Positions 16,765-26,238 of a stretch of DNA of 64,000 nucleotides are shown here, in pieces. A program made the translations under genes and the position numbers. The notes under the pieces were generated by a model. That model was given only the letters and a program-made list of their open reading frames with translations, did no database searches and was not told the origin of the DNA. Where the stretch lies: assembly GCA_013416405.1 (NCBI GenBank), contig JACCET010000001.1, positions 1-64,000 of the forward strand. Reading direction: 5' to 3'. Positions within the stretch are counted from its first letter, which is position 1; every line of letters begins with the position of its first letter. The stretch is from Alcaligenaceae bacterium (GTDB lineage: Bacteria; Pseudomonadota; Gammaproteobacteria; Burkholderiales; Burkholderiaceae_B).

Positions 16765-19458
16765 CTAGATATTCAAGGCTTTGGAAATGATTTCGGATAC
16801 GTTGGGCGAGAGTTTGGGCTGTTGCTGAATGTGTTCCAGCGCTTTGCGCAGGGCCGCGCGCTGTGGTTCGCCAAAGCGTGCCCAGTTATCGAAGGCGCGG
16901 GTCAGGCGCGCGGCAATCTCTGGATTGATCTGATCCAGTGCCAGCACTTGCTCGGCCCAGAAGGCGTAGCCTTCGGGGCTATGCACGCTTTGCAGGTTGT
17001 TCAGACAAAATTGGAAAATTAGAGCCCGTGCGCGGTTGGGATTGCGCATGGAAAACGCCGGGTGCACCATCAGGGCGCGTACTTTGTCCACCGAAGTAGA
17101 TGGCGAGACGGCCTGTAGGGTGAACCACTTGTCTATGACCAGGGGGTCTTGCTGCCATTGTTCGTAGAAGTGATCCAACGCCTGGGTGGCTTCGGCAGAG
17201 CTGGAGTAGTGTGTCAGTGCCGATAGGCCGCCCATGCGGTCTGTCATATTGCGCGCATCGTGGTACTGCGCCAGTGCCAGGGCTTCTGCGCTGGGGTGCC
17301 CGGCGGCCAGCAGATAAGTCAGTGCCAGGTTCTTCAGGGTGCGTCGCCCCGACGATAAGGGGTCGGGCTGATAGGCTGCACCGGTGTCGGCATTGTTGTG
17401 ATAGGTGGCTAGCCACTGCTCCTGCAAGACCTGGCCCAAATGGGTGCGCAGGTAGCGGCTGGCCTGGATCACACCCAAGGGATTCATGGGCGTGGTCTTT
17501 TCCAATAGTTCCCGCTGGCTGGGCAGGCTCAGCACCCTGGCCTTGTAGGCCGTGGTCAGGGTCGTGTCATTCAGCAGGCTGCGCCATGTGTCTATGAAGG
17601 CCGGATCGATTTCCGGTGTGGCGCTGATTGAAAATGCTTGAACCAGTGTCAGTAGCTGGCGCGTGGCCAGTGTCTGGCAAGCTTCCCAGCGGGCAAAGGG
17701 GTCGGTATCGTGTCTGGCCAGCAAGGCCAGATCGGCATCGCTGCGTTCGAAGTCAACAATGACTGGTGCGGAAAAATGACGCAACAGCGATGGCACGGGC
17801 TGTTCGGGAATGTTGGTGAAAGTCCAGCTTTGTTCTTCCTGCAAAAGTTCAAGCACGACGGTGTCTGTGGTTTGACCTTCGTGGGTCATGGTAAGCGCCT
17901 GGCCGTCTTGCCCAAGCAGGCCCATGGCAAAAGGAATATGCAGCGGCAGTTTGGGCTGGGGCGGATTGCTTAGCTTTTCTATACCCACGGGGGCGTTGTG
18001 CTGACGCAGGGTTACTGTGCATGTTTGGTCTTGAGCCTGGTAGTTTATGCTGACGAGCACATGGGGCGTGCCAGCTTGCGAGTACCAACGGCGAAACACG
18101 TCGAAATTCTTGCCGGGATTCTGCAGCGCGTAGACCGATTCCATGGCGCTTACGAAATCGTCGCAAGTTACTGCCTGGCCATCGTGACGCTTGAAGTACT
18201 CGGCCAATCCGGCCTGGAAGCCCGCTTCGCCCAGCAAGGTGTGCTGCATGCGTATGACCTCGGCGCCTTTCTCGTAGATTGTGGCGGTATAGAAGTTGCC
18301 TATCTCTTGATAGCTTTCGGGGCGTATGGGGTGCGCCATGGGGCCGGCGTCTTCGGGGAATTGTGCCAGCCGCAGTGTGCTGACATCGTCTATACGTTTC
18401 ACAGCACGTGCGCTTTGGGCTTCGGCGCCGTCCAGGCCCTGTGCCAGCATGTCGGCCGAGAATTCCTGGTCGCGGAAGACCGTCAGGCCTTCTTTCAGGG
18501 ATAGCTGGAACCAGTCGCGGCAGGTAACGCGATTGCCCGTCCAGTTATGGAAATATTCATGGCCTATGACCGCCTCGATGGCGCGGTAGGCGGCGTCGGT
18601 GGCGGTGTTGGAATCGGCCAGGACGTAGGCGGCATTGAATACATTCAAGCCCTTGTTTTCCATGGCGCCCATATTGAAGTCGTGTGCCGCCACAATCATG
18701 AATCGATCCAGATCCAGTTCCAGTCCAAAGCGGTTTTCGTCCCACTTGACCGAGCGGTCCAGGCAATCCAGCGCCCATTCAGTCTTGTTTAGTGTGCCTG
18801 GGTCGCTAAGGACTTGCAGCAAGGCACTGCGGCCACTGCCTGTCTGTATGGTTTGCTCGCGGCAATCGAAGTTGCCCGCGACCAGTGCAAACAGATAGCT
18901 GGGTTTGGGATGCGGATCTTCCCAGGTTGCTTCGTGCTGGCCGTCAGGCAGATCGCGCTGTTCGATAAGGTTGCCGTTGGACAGCAATAAGGGATAGTGC
19001 TGTTTGCTGGCGCGTATGCGCACGCGGTAACGGGCCATGACATCGGGCCGGTCGGGGAACCAGGTAATGCGCCTGAAGCCTTCGGCTTCGCATTGGGTGA
19101 ACAGCTTGCCGCCCGATACATACAAGCCCATCAGGCTTGAGTTTTGCTCGGGCTGGCACAGGCTGGTGATGTCCAGCACGAACTGAGGGGTGTCGGGCAA
19201 AATGATCAGTGTGTCGTTTTGCAGGCGATACTGGTCTGGCGTAAGGGGGCGATCGTTCAGAAGGATGGCTTCCAGCTGCAGTTCCTGACCATTCAGTACC
19301 AGTGGCTGCAGGCTTGTGCCGGCCTGTTCGAAATGCAGCTGCGAGCGTACACGGGTTTGTGCCGGATCGAGTTCGAAATCCAGGTGCACTTGCGTGAGAC
19401 GGTAGGGGTAGGGCTGATAATCGTGACGTAAAATGGTTGGAGCGGTATCTGTGCGCAT
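16765..19458 (-). CDS. pepN: aminopeptidase N (M1 family)
   Basis: Zinc metallopeptidase of 897 residues removing N-terminal residues from peptides in the cytoplasm. The exopeptidase motif GAMENKGLN and the zinc motif HEYFHNWTGNRVTCRDWFQL, with the third ligand Glu in LKEGLTVFRD, lie near residues 260-320. The long alpha-helical C-terminal domain (HPAFSMRNPNRARALIF) is complete. The size matches E. coli PepN (about 870). It is divergent from the lipoprotein gene at 19613. Confidence 0.96.
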   Translation of the reverse strand: MRTDTAPTILRHDYQPYPYRLTQVHLDFELDPAQTRVRSQLHFEQAGTSLQPLVLNGQELQLEAILLNDRPLTPDQYRLQNDTLIILPDTPQFVLDITSLCQPEQNSSLMGLYVSGGKLFTQCEAEGFRRITWFPDRPDVMARYRVRIRASKQHYPLLLSNGNLIEQRDLPDGQHEATWEDPHPKPSYLFALVAGNFDCREQTIQTGSGRSALLQVLSDPGTLNKTEWALDCLDRSVKWDENRFGLELDLDRFMIVAAHDFNMGAMENKGLNVFNAAYVLADSNTATDAAYRAIEAVIGHEYFHNWTGNRVTCRDWFQLSLKEGLTVFRDQEFSADMLAQGLDGAEAQSARAVKRIDDVSTLRLAQFPEDAGPMAHPIRPESYQEIGNFYTATIYEKGAEVIRMQHTLLGEAGFQAGLAEYFKRHDGQAVTCDDFVSAMESVYALQNPGKNFDVFRRWYSQAGTPHVLVSINYQAQDQTCTVTLRQHNAPVGIEKLSNPPQPKLPLHIPFAMGLLGQDGQALTMTHEGQTTDTVVLELLQEEQSWTFTNIPEQPVPSLLRHFSAPVIVDFERSDADLALLARHDTDPFARWEACQTLATRQLLTLVQAFSISATPEIDPAFIDTWRSLLNDTTLTTAYKARVLSLPSQRELLEKTTPMNPLGVIQASRYLRTHLGQVLQEQWLATYHNNADTGAAYQPDPLSSGRRTLKNLALTYLLAAGHPSAEALALAQYHDARNMTDRMGGLSALTHYSSSAEATQALDHFYEQWQQDPLVIDKWFTLQAVSPSTSVDKVRALMVHPAFSMRNPNRARALIFQFCLNNLQSVHSPEGYAFWAEQVLALDQINPEIAARLTRAFDNWARFGEPQRAALRKALEHIQQQPKLSPNVSEIISKALNI

Positions 19459-19612
19459 GACAAGACCAATAATAGGCGGGAAGCTTATTGTAGTGTTTGC
19501 TTGGTGTTGCGGTTTTTACATCATTTGTGCAACCTTTGTCTGGCAGGTGTGGTCTTATGGAAACACGGCAGTACAAGAAGTCTAGTTGTATATTGTTAGT
19601 CTAGGAATAACT

Positions 19613-20257
19613 ATGTGGCACAAATTTTGTCAGTATCAACAAGCCATGCTGCGATGCTTGCTGCTTGGCAGCGTTTTCCTGATAGCCGGGTGCGCGTCGA
19701 CCTTGTCGGCCCGGGTCACCAGCTTCCAGCAGTGGCCGGGCATCGCGCAGGGCGACTCCTATCGTATCGTGGCTGCCCAAGCCCAGCAAAACAATCTGGA
19801 GTTTCAGGCCGTGGCCGATATGGTCAGGGCAAATATAGGCCCTACAGGTATGGTCGAGGCCCAATCAGGCCAGGCGCGTTTCAATGTGCATATTGCTTAC
19901 GAGAATCCGGTTACCAAAACCTGGGTGCAGCGCTATAACGATCCCTACCTGAACGATGGTTGGATGGGCCCGGCTTTTGGTGGGTATTACGGTGGCTTTC
20001 ATGGCTGGGGCTGGGGCGGCATTTACATGGCGCCTTCGGTTTCAAATTTTCCAGTCGAAATATATAACAACACCTTGACAATTGTCATTAACGATAATCT
20101 CGCCAATAATGCCGAAGTTTATCGTTCAAGCGCCGTAAATCTTAGTTCGAACAATAATCTGCTGCAGGTCATGCCATATTTGGCCCAGGCAGTATTCGAT
20201 CGTTTCCCGGGCAATAATGGACAGGTGCGCGAGGTGCAGTACGAAAGGCAGCGCTAG
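19613..20257 (+). CDS. DUF4136-type lipoprotein
   Basis: Predicted outer-membrane or periplasmic lipoprotein of 214 residues. The signal peptide ends in a clear lipobox (LLLGSVFLIAGC-AS), giving an acylated cysteine near residue 29 from the ATG at 19613, which follows AGGA by seven bases. The mature part resembles DUF4136 proteins, with a Gly/Trp/Tyr-rich segment (GGYYGGFHGWGWGG) about halfway. Function unknown. It is followed by a bidirectional terminator shared with the convergent H-NS gene. Confidence 0.8.
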   Translation: MWHKFCQYQQAMLRCLLLGSVFLIAGCASTLSARVTSFQQWPGIAQGDSYRIVAAQAQQNNLEFQAVADMVRANIGPTGMVEAQSGQARFNVHIAYENPVTKTWVQRYNDPYLNDGWMGPAFGGYYGGFHGWGWGGIYMAPSVSNFPVEIYNNTLTIVINDNLANNAEVYRSSAVNLSSNNNLLQVMPYLAQAVFDRFPGNNGQVREVQYERQR

Positions 20258-20263
20258 TCGGCA

Positions 20264-20293
20264 ATAAAAAAAGCGCCATGAATTTGGCGCTTT
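20264..20293. terminator. bidirectional terminator between lipoprotein gene and H-NS gene
   Basis: AAGCGCCA (20271-20278) pairs with TGGCGCTT (20285-20292) around a 6-nt loop. Seven A precede the stem and several T follow, so it can work on both strands for the two convergent genes. Confidence 0.8.
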
Positions 20294-20316
20294 GTAGTTG
20301 GTGCAGGGCTTTTTGG

Positions 20317-20679
20317 TCAAACAATCAGGAAGTCGTTGCGGCTTTTGCCTTCGGCTTCTGCGTTGGTGATCCAGCGTGGGGCCTTGCCACGGCCCGTCCA
20401 GGTTTCGTTGGTTTCGGGGTGGCGGTATTTGGCCGGAACCGTGCGTTTTACGGCCGGTGCTGATGCTTTTTTGACGCTGCCGGCACGGGTGCTCTTGGTT
20501 TTTGGCTTGTATGCGGCGGCGATGTCTTCTGGCGTGATATCGTATTCACGCATGGAACGGATGATAGATGTGACGACGGGGCCACGTTGCTTAGCTTGCA
20601 GCGCTTGAGCCTGCTTTTGCAACTTGAGTATTTCTTTTTCTATTTTTTGCTTAAGGGCTGAGTATGTATCGCGTGTCAT
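20317..20679 (-). CDS. H-NS-family nucleoid protein (BpH3-like)
   Basis: H-NS-like protein of 120 residues. The N-terminal coiled coil (LKQKIEKEILKLQKQAQALQAKQ) serves oligomerisation; a basic linker (KPKTKSTRAGSVKKAS) is followed by the C-terminal DNA-binding motif KYRHPETNETWTGRGKAPRW. This layout is typical of the Bordetella BpH3 group. It should bind AT-rich DNA and silence acquired genes, such as those in the 42-53 kb accessory region. It is single-gene, convergent with the lipoprotein gene. Confidence 0.92.
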   Translation of the reverse strand: MTRDTYSALKQKIEKEILKLQKQAQALQAKQRGPVVTSIIRSMREYDITPEDIAAAYKPKTKSTRAGSVKKASAPAVKRTVPAKYRHPETNETWTGRGKAPRWITNAEAEGKSRNDFLIV

Positions 20680-20835
20680 TCAGTATTCCTGGGGTGGTTA
20701 GCTTACGTGCTACTAATAATAGTCCGCTGCAGCTTTTATTTATTATATAGCGATTAATTTATATGCAATATCCCGGAATAAAGCCAAATAAACCCGCTAA
20801 ATATCGAAATGCCATTCGTTAATGTGAACCGTATT

Positions 20836-21654
20836 ATGAATAACGCTGAAAAAAACTTTAAAGTTGCTGCCATTCAAATGGTGTCGTCTACGCGCGTGGA
20901 TGATAATCTGCGCCAAGCGTCCGATCTCATCGCGCAGGCTGCGCAGGCAGGCGCTCAACTGCTTGCGCTGCCCGAATACTTTTGCTTCATGGGGCATAAA
21001 GACACCGATAAACTCGCCCTTAAAGAAGAGCCCGGGAATGGCCCGATTCAGTCATTTTTGGCCGATCAGGCTCGCCAGCACGGCATTTGGCTGGTGGGTG
21101 GTTCCTTGCCGCTGGATAATGATGATCCCGAACGCATCTTTAATACCAGTCTGGTTTATGACCCTTCTGGAAAACAGGTGGCGCGCTACGACAAAGTCCA
21201 TTTGTTCGGTTTCAGGAAGGGGCAGGAATCCTACGACGAATCCATTTCCATCAGGCCAGGTCTGAATGCACCTCAAGTGCTCGATACCCCTTTTGGTCGA
21301 GTGGGCCTTTCAATTTGTTACGATTTAAGGTTTCCCGAATTCTTCCGGGCTATGGGCCACGTCAATCTGATTGTGCTCCCTGCGGCGTTTACCTACACAA
21401 CTGGCTCGGCCCACTGGGATATCTTGCTGCGCGCCCGCGCCATCGAGAACCAGTGTTATGTGCTGGCGCCGGCTCAAGGCGGCAAGCATGAAAATGGCCG
21501 GCGCACATGGGGGCATTCTGTTCTAATTGATCCATGGGGCGAAGTGCTGGCCCAGGTTGACCAAGACCCGGGTATCGCCGTAGGCACACTCAGCCTAGAC
21601 CGAATTGCCGATGTACGGGCATCTCTGCCCGCGTTAAAGCATCGCACGATGTAA
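20836..21654 (+). CDS. carbon-nitrogen hydrolase (deaminated glutathione amidase-like)
   Basis: Nitrilase-superfamily amidase of 272 residues. The Glu-Lys-Cys triad is visible in [22 protein letters not shown] and [14 protein letters not shown]. The subfamily pattern is that of Nit1-like enzymes, which clear deaminated glutathione; the substrate here is inferred. I chose the ATG at 20836 ([15 protein letters not shown]) because homology starts at KVAAIQM; an upstream ATG at 20809 is possible. tldD follows after 19 nt, a conserved Alcaligenaceae arrangement. Confidence 0.9.
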   Translation: MNNAEKNFKVAAIQMVSSTRVDDNLRQASDLIAQAAQAGAQLLALPEYFCFMGHKDTDKLALKEEPGNGPIQSFLADQARQHGIWLVGGSLPLDNDDPERIFNTSLVYDPSGKQVARYDKVHLFGFRKGQESYDESISIRPGLNAPQVLDTPFGRVGLSICYDLRFPEFFRAMGHVNLIVLPAAFTYTTGSAHWDILLRARAIENQCYVLAPAQGGKHENGRRTWGHSVLIDPWGEVLAQVDQDPGIAVGTLSLDRIADVRASLPALKHRTM

Positions 21655-21673
21655 ATACAGGATTTGCCAATAT

Positions 21674-23131
21674 ATGAAACCTGCGGATTCCGCCATTAAT
21701 GCCCTGGCCACTGCCAAGTCCGTTTTGCTCGACCCCTGGGGTCTTGATGAAGCAGACATGGCGCGTGCCTTGGGCGAAATTTTTACCCACAAGGTTGACT
21801 ACGCCGATCTGTACTTTCAGTACACGCGCAGCGAAGGCTGGAGCCTCGAAGAGGGCATAGTCAAAACCGGCAGCTTCTCTATAGAACAAGGCGTGGGCGT
21901 ACGTGCCATCAGCGGGGAAAAGACCGCTTTCGCCTATTCTGACTCCTTATCGGCCGATGCCTTACTGTCGTCGGCACATGCCGTGCGCAGTATTGCGCGC
22001 CGGGGTGCGGGGCGCCAGAAGGTGATCAGCGGTCATCCTGCCCTGGTGCATGATTTGTACCCGGCCATAGATCCGGTCAACTCGTTGTCCTCGCCGGAAA
22101 AAGTCGCCTTGCTCGAACGCATCGAAGCCATGGCGCGCGCGTCTGATCCGCACATTATCCAAGTCATGGCCGGCCTGGGGGCCGAATACGATGTCGTGCT
22201 GGTGGCAGGCAGCGATGGCCGCTTGGCGGCCGACGTGCGTCCGCTGGTGCGTTTGTCCCTGACGGTAATAGCCGAGCGCAACGGCCGGCGTGAAATGGGC
22301 CATGGTGGCGGTGGGGGCCGTAGTGGCCTGGCTTATTTTACCGACGATATTCTGCGTTCCTATGTGCAGCGGGCCGTGCACGAAGCACTGACCAATCTGG
22401 AAGCCAAGCCCGCGCCGGCCGGTCAAATGACGGTGGTGCTGGGTTCGGGCTGGCCCGGCATTTTGTTGCACGAAGCCGTGGGACATGGTCTGGAAGGCGA
22501 CTTCAATCGCAAGGGTTCCAGTGTGTTTTCGGGCCGTATTGGCGAGCGCGTTGCATCCAAGGGCGTCACAGTTATCGATGACGGCACCATTGCAGACCGC
22601 CGTGGTTCGCTCAATATCGACGACGAAGGCAACGCCACCCAGCATAATGTGCTGATCGAAGACGGTATTTTGAAGGGGTATATGCAAGACTCCATGAATG
22701 CGCGCCTGATGAAAATGCCTGTAACAGGTAATGGTCGGCGTGAATCGTATGCGCATTTGCCCATGCCGCGCATGACCAACACCTATATGGTGGCCGGGCA
22801 AACGCCGCCCGAAGAGATCATCGCCTCGGTAAAGAAGGGCTTGTATGCGGTTAACTTTGGTGGTGGCCAGGTTGATATCACCAGCGGCAAGTTCGTCTTT
22901 TCCACCTCCGAGGCCTATCTGATCGAAAACGGGAAAGTCACTTGCCCGGTCAAGGGCGCCACCTTGATCGGTAGCGGCCCCGAGGCCATGAATCAGGTCA
23001 GCTTCATCGGTAACGACCTACAGCTGGACTCGGGCGTAGGTACGTGTGGCAAAGAAGGGCAGAGCGTTCCGGTGGGCGTAGGCATGCCTACTGTGCGCAT
23101 GGAAGGCCTGACCGTAGGCGGCACCGCTTAA
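21674..23131 (+). CDS. tldD: metalloprotease TldD
   Basis: TldD subunit of the TldD/TldE zinc protease, 485 residues. TldD/E processes modified peptides and antitoxins in E. coli (microcin B17 maturation, CcdA degradation). The HExxxH zinc motif appears in [15 protein letters not shown] near residue 265, followed by [13 protein letters not shown]; the C-terminal [17 protein letters not shown] is typical. Its partner TldE (PmbA) is not in the window. A strong terminator follows. Confidence 0.95.
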   Translation: MKPADSAINALATAKSVLLDPWGLDEADMARALGEIFTHKVDYADLYFQYTRSEGWSLEEGIVKTGSFSIEQGVGVRAISGEKTAFAYSDSLSADALLSSAHAVRSIARRGAGRQKVISGHPALVHDLYPAIDPVNSLSSPEKVALLERIEAMARASDPHIIQVMAGLGAEYDVVLVAGSDGRLAADVRPLVRLSLTVIAERNGRREMGHGGGGGRSGLAYFTDDILRSYVQRAVHEALTNLEAKPAPAGQMTVVLGSGWPGILLHEAVGHGLEGDFNRKGSSVFSGRIGERVASKGVTVIDDGTIADRRGSLNIDDEGNATQHNVLIEDGILKGYMQDSMNARLMKMPVTGNGRRESYAHLPMPRMTNTYMVAGQTPPEEIIASVKKGLYAVNFGGGQVDITSGKFVFSTSEAYLIENGKVTCPVKGATLIGSGPEAMNQVSFIGNDLQLDSGVGTCGKEGQSVPVGVGMPTVRMEGLTVGGTA

Positions 23132-23188
23132 CGACCAAATTCAGGTCGCGCATAAGCCACACCCAGGGTCTGTTTCAGGGCCTGGAAA

Positions 23189-23224
23189 AGGGCGGGATGA
23201 ATTCACTTTCATCCCGCCCTTTTT
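23189..23224 (+). terminator. rho-independent terminator after tldD
   Basis: AGGGCGGGATGA (23189-23200) pairs perfectly with TCATCCCGCCCT (23209-23220) and is followed by T-rich sequence. It insulates the ectoine operon from tldD. Confidence 0.9.
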
Positions 23225-23246
23225 GGTGTTGCGGTCACCTTCTTGG

Positions 23247-23275
23247 TTGACATAGTTCGTTAGCGGGCTTATGAT
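23247..23275 (+). promoter_or_regulatory. sigma-70-type promoter of the ectR-ectABCD operon
   Basis: TTGACA at 23247-23252 and TATGAT at 23270-23275, separated by 17 nt, lie just upstream of ectR. In other bacteria EctR binds next to the ect promoter, so autoregulation is likely, though I see no convincing palindrome. Transcription would begin near 23282, about 30 nt before the ectR ATG. Confidence 0.7.
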
Positions 23276-23311
23276 TTGAGTAGAAATTAATTGGATTGAA
23301 CTTATTTGACC

Positions 23312-23854
23312 ATGTCGAAAACCTCATCTTCGAATCAGCAGTACGACCTGCGCATTTTGCGTGCTTTGCGGCGCATTACGCGCTCGGTCGCACTGCATTC
23401 ACGGCAGTTGGCGGCGTACAGTAATATCACGGCGCCACAGCTGATTTGCCTGCGTGCGGTTATCGAGCATGGGCCCCTGACGGCCACGGCCATCAGTCGT
23501 GAAATCCACCTTAGCGCCAGCACGGTGGTGGGTATTCTCGATCGCCTTGAAGACAAGGGCCTGATCAATCGGGAACGGGGCCGCGAAGATCGCCGCATTG
23601 TTTTTGTTACAGCAACACAGGCCGGCATTAAGCTTGCACACGACACGCCGTCTCCCTTGCAAAAGAAACTGGCTGATGCGCTGAACGCCTTGCCCGAGCA
23701 AGAGCAAGTTTCCATCACCATGTCGCTAGAACGTATCGTCGACTTGATGGAGTCCGACGGCGTTGCGCCACAGGAAGCGCCTGGCGAACTTGCCTCGCCC
23801 ATACTTGATGTGCCGGTCGGCGGCGCGCTTCCCGAATCGGGACTGGTCGTGTGA
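23312..23854 (+). CDS. ectR: MarR-family regulator of ectoine synthesis (EctR-like)
   Basis: MarR-type regulator of 180 residues. The winged helix covers about 40-110, with recognition helix [19 protein letters not shown] and wing [17 protein letters not shown]. Directly upstream of ectA, it matches EctR, the repressor known from halophilic methanotrophs; its role here is inferred from position. The ATG at 23312 is chosen over a TTG at 23306. Its stop overlaps the ectA GTG by 4 nt, so the regulator is the first gene of the operon and controlled with it. Confidence 0.88.
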   Translation: MSKTSSSNQQYDLRILRALRRITRSVALHSRQLAAYSNITAPQLICLRAVIEHGPLTATAISREIHLSASTVVGILDRLEDKGLINRERGREDRRIVFVTATQAGIKLAHDTPSPLQKKLADALNALPEQEQVSITMSLERIVDLMESDGVAPQEAPGELASPILDVPVGGALPESGLVV

Positions 23855-24420
23855 CAGATTGCGAAATTACTCACTCTTCGATTCAACCTTCAGGACACGC
23901 CGGCGACACTCGCTGTAGCGATCAAACTCAGTGGATGCGGCAGCCGCGCAAAGATGACGCCGCCGGCATCCACCGCCTTATTGCCCAGTGCCCGCCGCTC
24001 GATCTGAATTCCGTTTATACCTATTTGCTGCTAAGCGAGTATTTTGGCGGTACATGCGTACTGACCGGAAAAGACGATACGTTGCTCGGCTTTGTGTCCG
24101 GATATATACCGCCAGAGCGGCCCGATACGCTTTTTGTCTGGCAGGTGGCCGTGCACGAACAAGCCCGTGGGCAAAGCTTGGGACGGCGCATGTTGCTCAG
24201 TTTGCTGCAGCGCCCCGCTTTGGCTCATATCCAATTCCTGGAAACCACCGTCGGCCCTGACAACAGCGCTTCGCGCGCCATGTTTGGGGGTCTGGCACGA
24301 AAATTGCTCGCGCCCGTCAACGAGCAGCCGCTGTTCGAGCGGCATATGTTCGGTGCGCACGCACACGAAGATGAGCCTTTGCTACGCATAGGCCCTTTCA
24401 CCAGTACATCGCTTCGTTAG
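23851..24420 (+). CDS. ectA: L-2,4-diaminobutyrate N-acetyltransferase
   Basis: EctA acetylates diaminobutyrate in the second step of ectoine synthesis. It is a GNAT protein of 189 residues. The acetyl-CoA-binding motif reads [17 protein letters not shown] at about 105-120, and [16 protein letters not shown] is the EctA hallmark. The start is a GTG overlapping the ectR stop (GTGA). The N-terminus is some 25 residues longer than the conserved core, so an internal start is possible. Part of the ectR-A-B-C-D operon. Confidence 0.93.
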   Translation: MTDCEITHSSIQPSGHAGDTRCSDQTQWMRQPRKDDAAGIHRLIAQCPPLDLNSVYTYLLLSEYFGGTCVLTGKDDTLLGFVSGYIPPERPDTLFVWQVAVHEQARGQSLGRRMLLSLLQRPALAHIQFLETTVGPDNSASRAMFGGLARKLLAPVNEQPLFERHMFGAHAHEDEPLLRIGPFTSTSLR

Positions 24421-24441
24421 AAGTTGATTCGTTTCACCGTC

Positions 24442-24494
24442 GAGGCACCTGCAGGGTTCTGGTGCTCAGACCGGCTTTTTTTGCTGGGTGCCTC
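24442..24494 (+). promoter_or_regulatory. inverted repeat in the ectA-ectB gap
   Basis: GAGGCACC at 24442-24449 can pair with GGTGCCTC at 24487-24494, enclosing a loop with a T7 run, just upstream of the ectB RBS at 24502. The 95-nt gap is the only sizeable break in the ectABC part of the operon. It could be a processing or stabilising stem-loop, or weakly modulate expression between ectA and ectB. Confidence 0.45.
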
Positions 24495-24515
24495 ACAACA
24501 AAAGGAGAACACAGC

Positions 24516-25826
24516 ATGATGGACTTAAAAATATTTGACCGGATGGAGTCGGAAGTACGGGGCTACGTCCGGTCCTTTCCAGTCATATTCAAGCAGGCTC
24601 GCGGCTCCGTACTGATAGACGAAGATAACAAGGAATATATCGATTTCTTCAGCGGCGCAGGCACGCTGAACTACGGTCACAATAATCCTGTCTTGAAGCA
24701 GAAGCTGATAGAGTATCTGGACTCTGACGGATTGGTACACGGCCTCGATATGGCGACCAGCGCCAAGAAGTATTTTCTGGAAACCGTTGAGCAGGTGCTG
24801 CTCCGACCCAGGAACTGGCAATACACCCTGCAGTTCACGGGTCCTACCGGCACCAACGCAGTGGAAGCTGCACTGAAGTTGGCGCGACAGATAAAGGGAC
24901 GGCCAAATATTGTGTCGTTCACCCACGGCTTTCATGGCGTCAGCGGTGGTTCGCTGGCCGTTACGGCCAACTCAAAATTCCGGGAAGCAGCAGGAGTGGC
25001 GCTGAACAATACATCGTTCATGCCATTCGACGGCTACATGGGCCCCGATGTCAACACCATTGCTTATTTCGAGCGCCTGTTGAACGACAACAGCAGCGGA
25101 TTAGATCATCCCGCAGCCGTGATTGTGGAAACGGTGCAGGGCGAGGGTGGTGTCAACGTGGCCTCCAAGCGCTGGCTCAAAGAGTTGCAACGAGTCTGCC
25201 GCCAGCACGATATGCTGCTGATCGTCGATGACATACAGGTAGGCTGCGGGCGAACCGGCAGTTTCTTCAGCTTTGAAGCCGCAGGCATTGAGCCCGATAT
25301 CATCACCTTGTCCAAGTCCTTGTCGGGTTTTGGCATGCCGATGTCATTGGTGATGATGAAGCCGGAGCATGATGTCTGGAAGCCCAGCGCTCACACCGGC
25401 ACTTTCCGTGGCAACAACATGGCATTCGTGACCGCTGCGCAAGCGCTGGACAGCTACTGGCGTGATGACCGCTTTGCCCAGGACACTCAGCGCAAGGAAC
25501 GTATCGTGCGCGACTGGCTGGAAAACCTGGTCCACAGCTATCCAGGAGCCGGGCTGAGCGTGCGTGGCCGTGGCCTGATTCAGGGCCTGGTCACACCCGC
25601 CGATGACGATCTGGCAGGGCTGATTTCCAAGAAGGCTTTCGAGCGTGGCGTCGTGATTGAAACTTCGGGCGCCAATGACGAGGTCTTGAAAATTTTGCCG
25701 GCGTTGACCATAGAAGATGAATTGCTGACACGTGGTCTGGAAGTGATTGAACGCAGCCTGGCCGAGGCATTGTCGGAAAAGGGCGTGAGCGCCCGTGTAT
25801 TGAAATTCGGAGGAAAAGCAGGATGA
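24516..25826 (+). CDS. ectB: diaminobutyrate-2-oxoglutarate aminotransferase
   Basis: EctB is a PLP enzyme of 436 residues that converts aspartate semialdehyde to L-2,4-diaminobutyrate, the first dedicated step of ectoine synthesis. Class III aminotransferase features: DFFSGAGTLNYGHNNP, GPTGTNAVEAALKLAR, IVDDIQVGCGRTGSFF, and the PLP lysine in ITLSKSLSGFG near residue 270. The start at 24516 has AAGGAG eight bases before it. The stop overlaps ectC by 4 nt. No dedicated aspartokinase (ask) gene accompanies the cluster. Confidence 0.96.
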   Translation: MMDLKIFDRMESEVRGYVRSFPVIFKQARGSVLIDEDNKEYIDFFSGAGTLNYGHNNPVLKQKLIEYLDSDGLVHGLDMATSAKKYFLETVEQVLLRPRNWQYTLQFTGPTGTNAVEAALKLARQIKGRPNIVSFTHGFHGVSGGSLAVTANSKFREAAGVALNNTSFMPFDGYMGPDVNTIAYFERLLNDNSSGLDHPAAVIVETVQGEGGVNVASKRWLKELQRVCRQHDMLLIVDDIQVGCGRTGSFFSFEAAGIEPDIITLSKSLSGFGMPMSLVMMKPEHDVWKPSAHTGTFRGNNMAFVTAAQALDSYWRDDRFAQDTQRKERIVRDWLENLVHSYPGAGLSVRGRGLIQGLVTPADDDLAGLISKKAFERGVVIETSGANDEVLKILPALTIEDELLTRGLEVIERSLAEALSEKGVSARVLKFGGKAG

Positions 25827-26218
25827 TAGTAAAGAATGTGAAGGACGTGATCGGGACCGAGAACGAAGTGAAAACCGAGACATGGCTTAGCCGCCGCGTC
25901 CTGCTGCAGAAAGACGGTATGGGGTTTTCCTTTCACGAGACCGTTATCTTTCCGGGTACGGAAACGCATATTCATTACCAGAATCACCTGGAAGCAGTGT
26001 GGTGCATAGAAGGTGACGGTGAAGTGGAAACGATCGCCGACGGCAAGAAATATGCCTTGGGTCCGGGCGTGGTTTATGCCCTGGATCAGCACGATGAACA
26101 TTGGTTGCGTGGCGGTAAAGAGCCGCTGCGCGTGATCTGCGTATTCAATCCGCCGCTGACCGGCTTCGAGGTGCACGACGACAAGGGAGTGTACCCGCTG
26201 GTTACCGACGCGGCCTGA
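25823..26218 (+). CDS. ectC: ectoine synthase
   Basis: EctC, a small cupin of 131 residues, cyclises N-acetyl-diaminobutyrate to ectoine. The metal-binding cupin segment is HIHYQNHLEAVWCIEGDGEVE near residues 50-70, preceded by MGFSFHETVI. The length is typical (about 128-135). The start overlaps the ectB stop (ATGA), and ectD begins 20 nt after its stop, giving a tight operon. Confidence 0.96.
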   Translation: MIVKNVKDVIGTENEVKTETWLSRRVLLQKDGMGFSFHETVIFPGTETHIHYQNHLEAVWCIEGDGEVETIADGKKYALGPGVVYALDQHDEHWLRGGKEPLRVICVFNPPLTGFEVHDDKGVYPLVTDAA

Positions 26219-26238
26219 ATACGCGAAGGAGTAAATAC

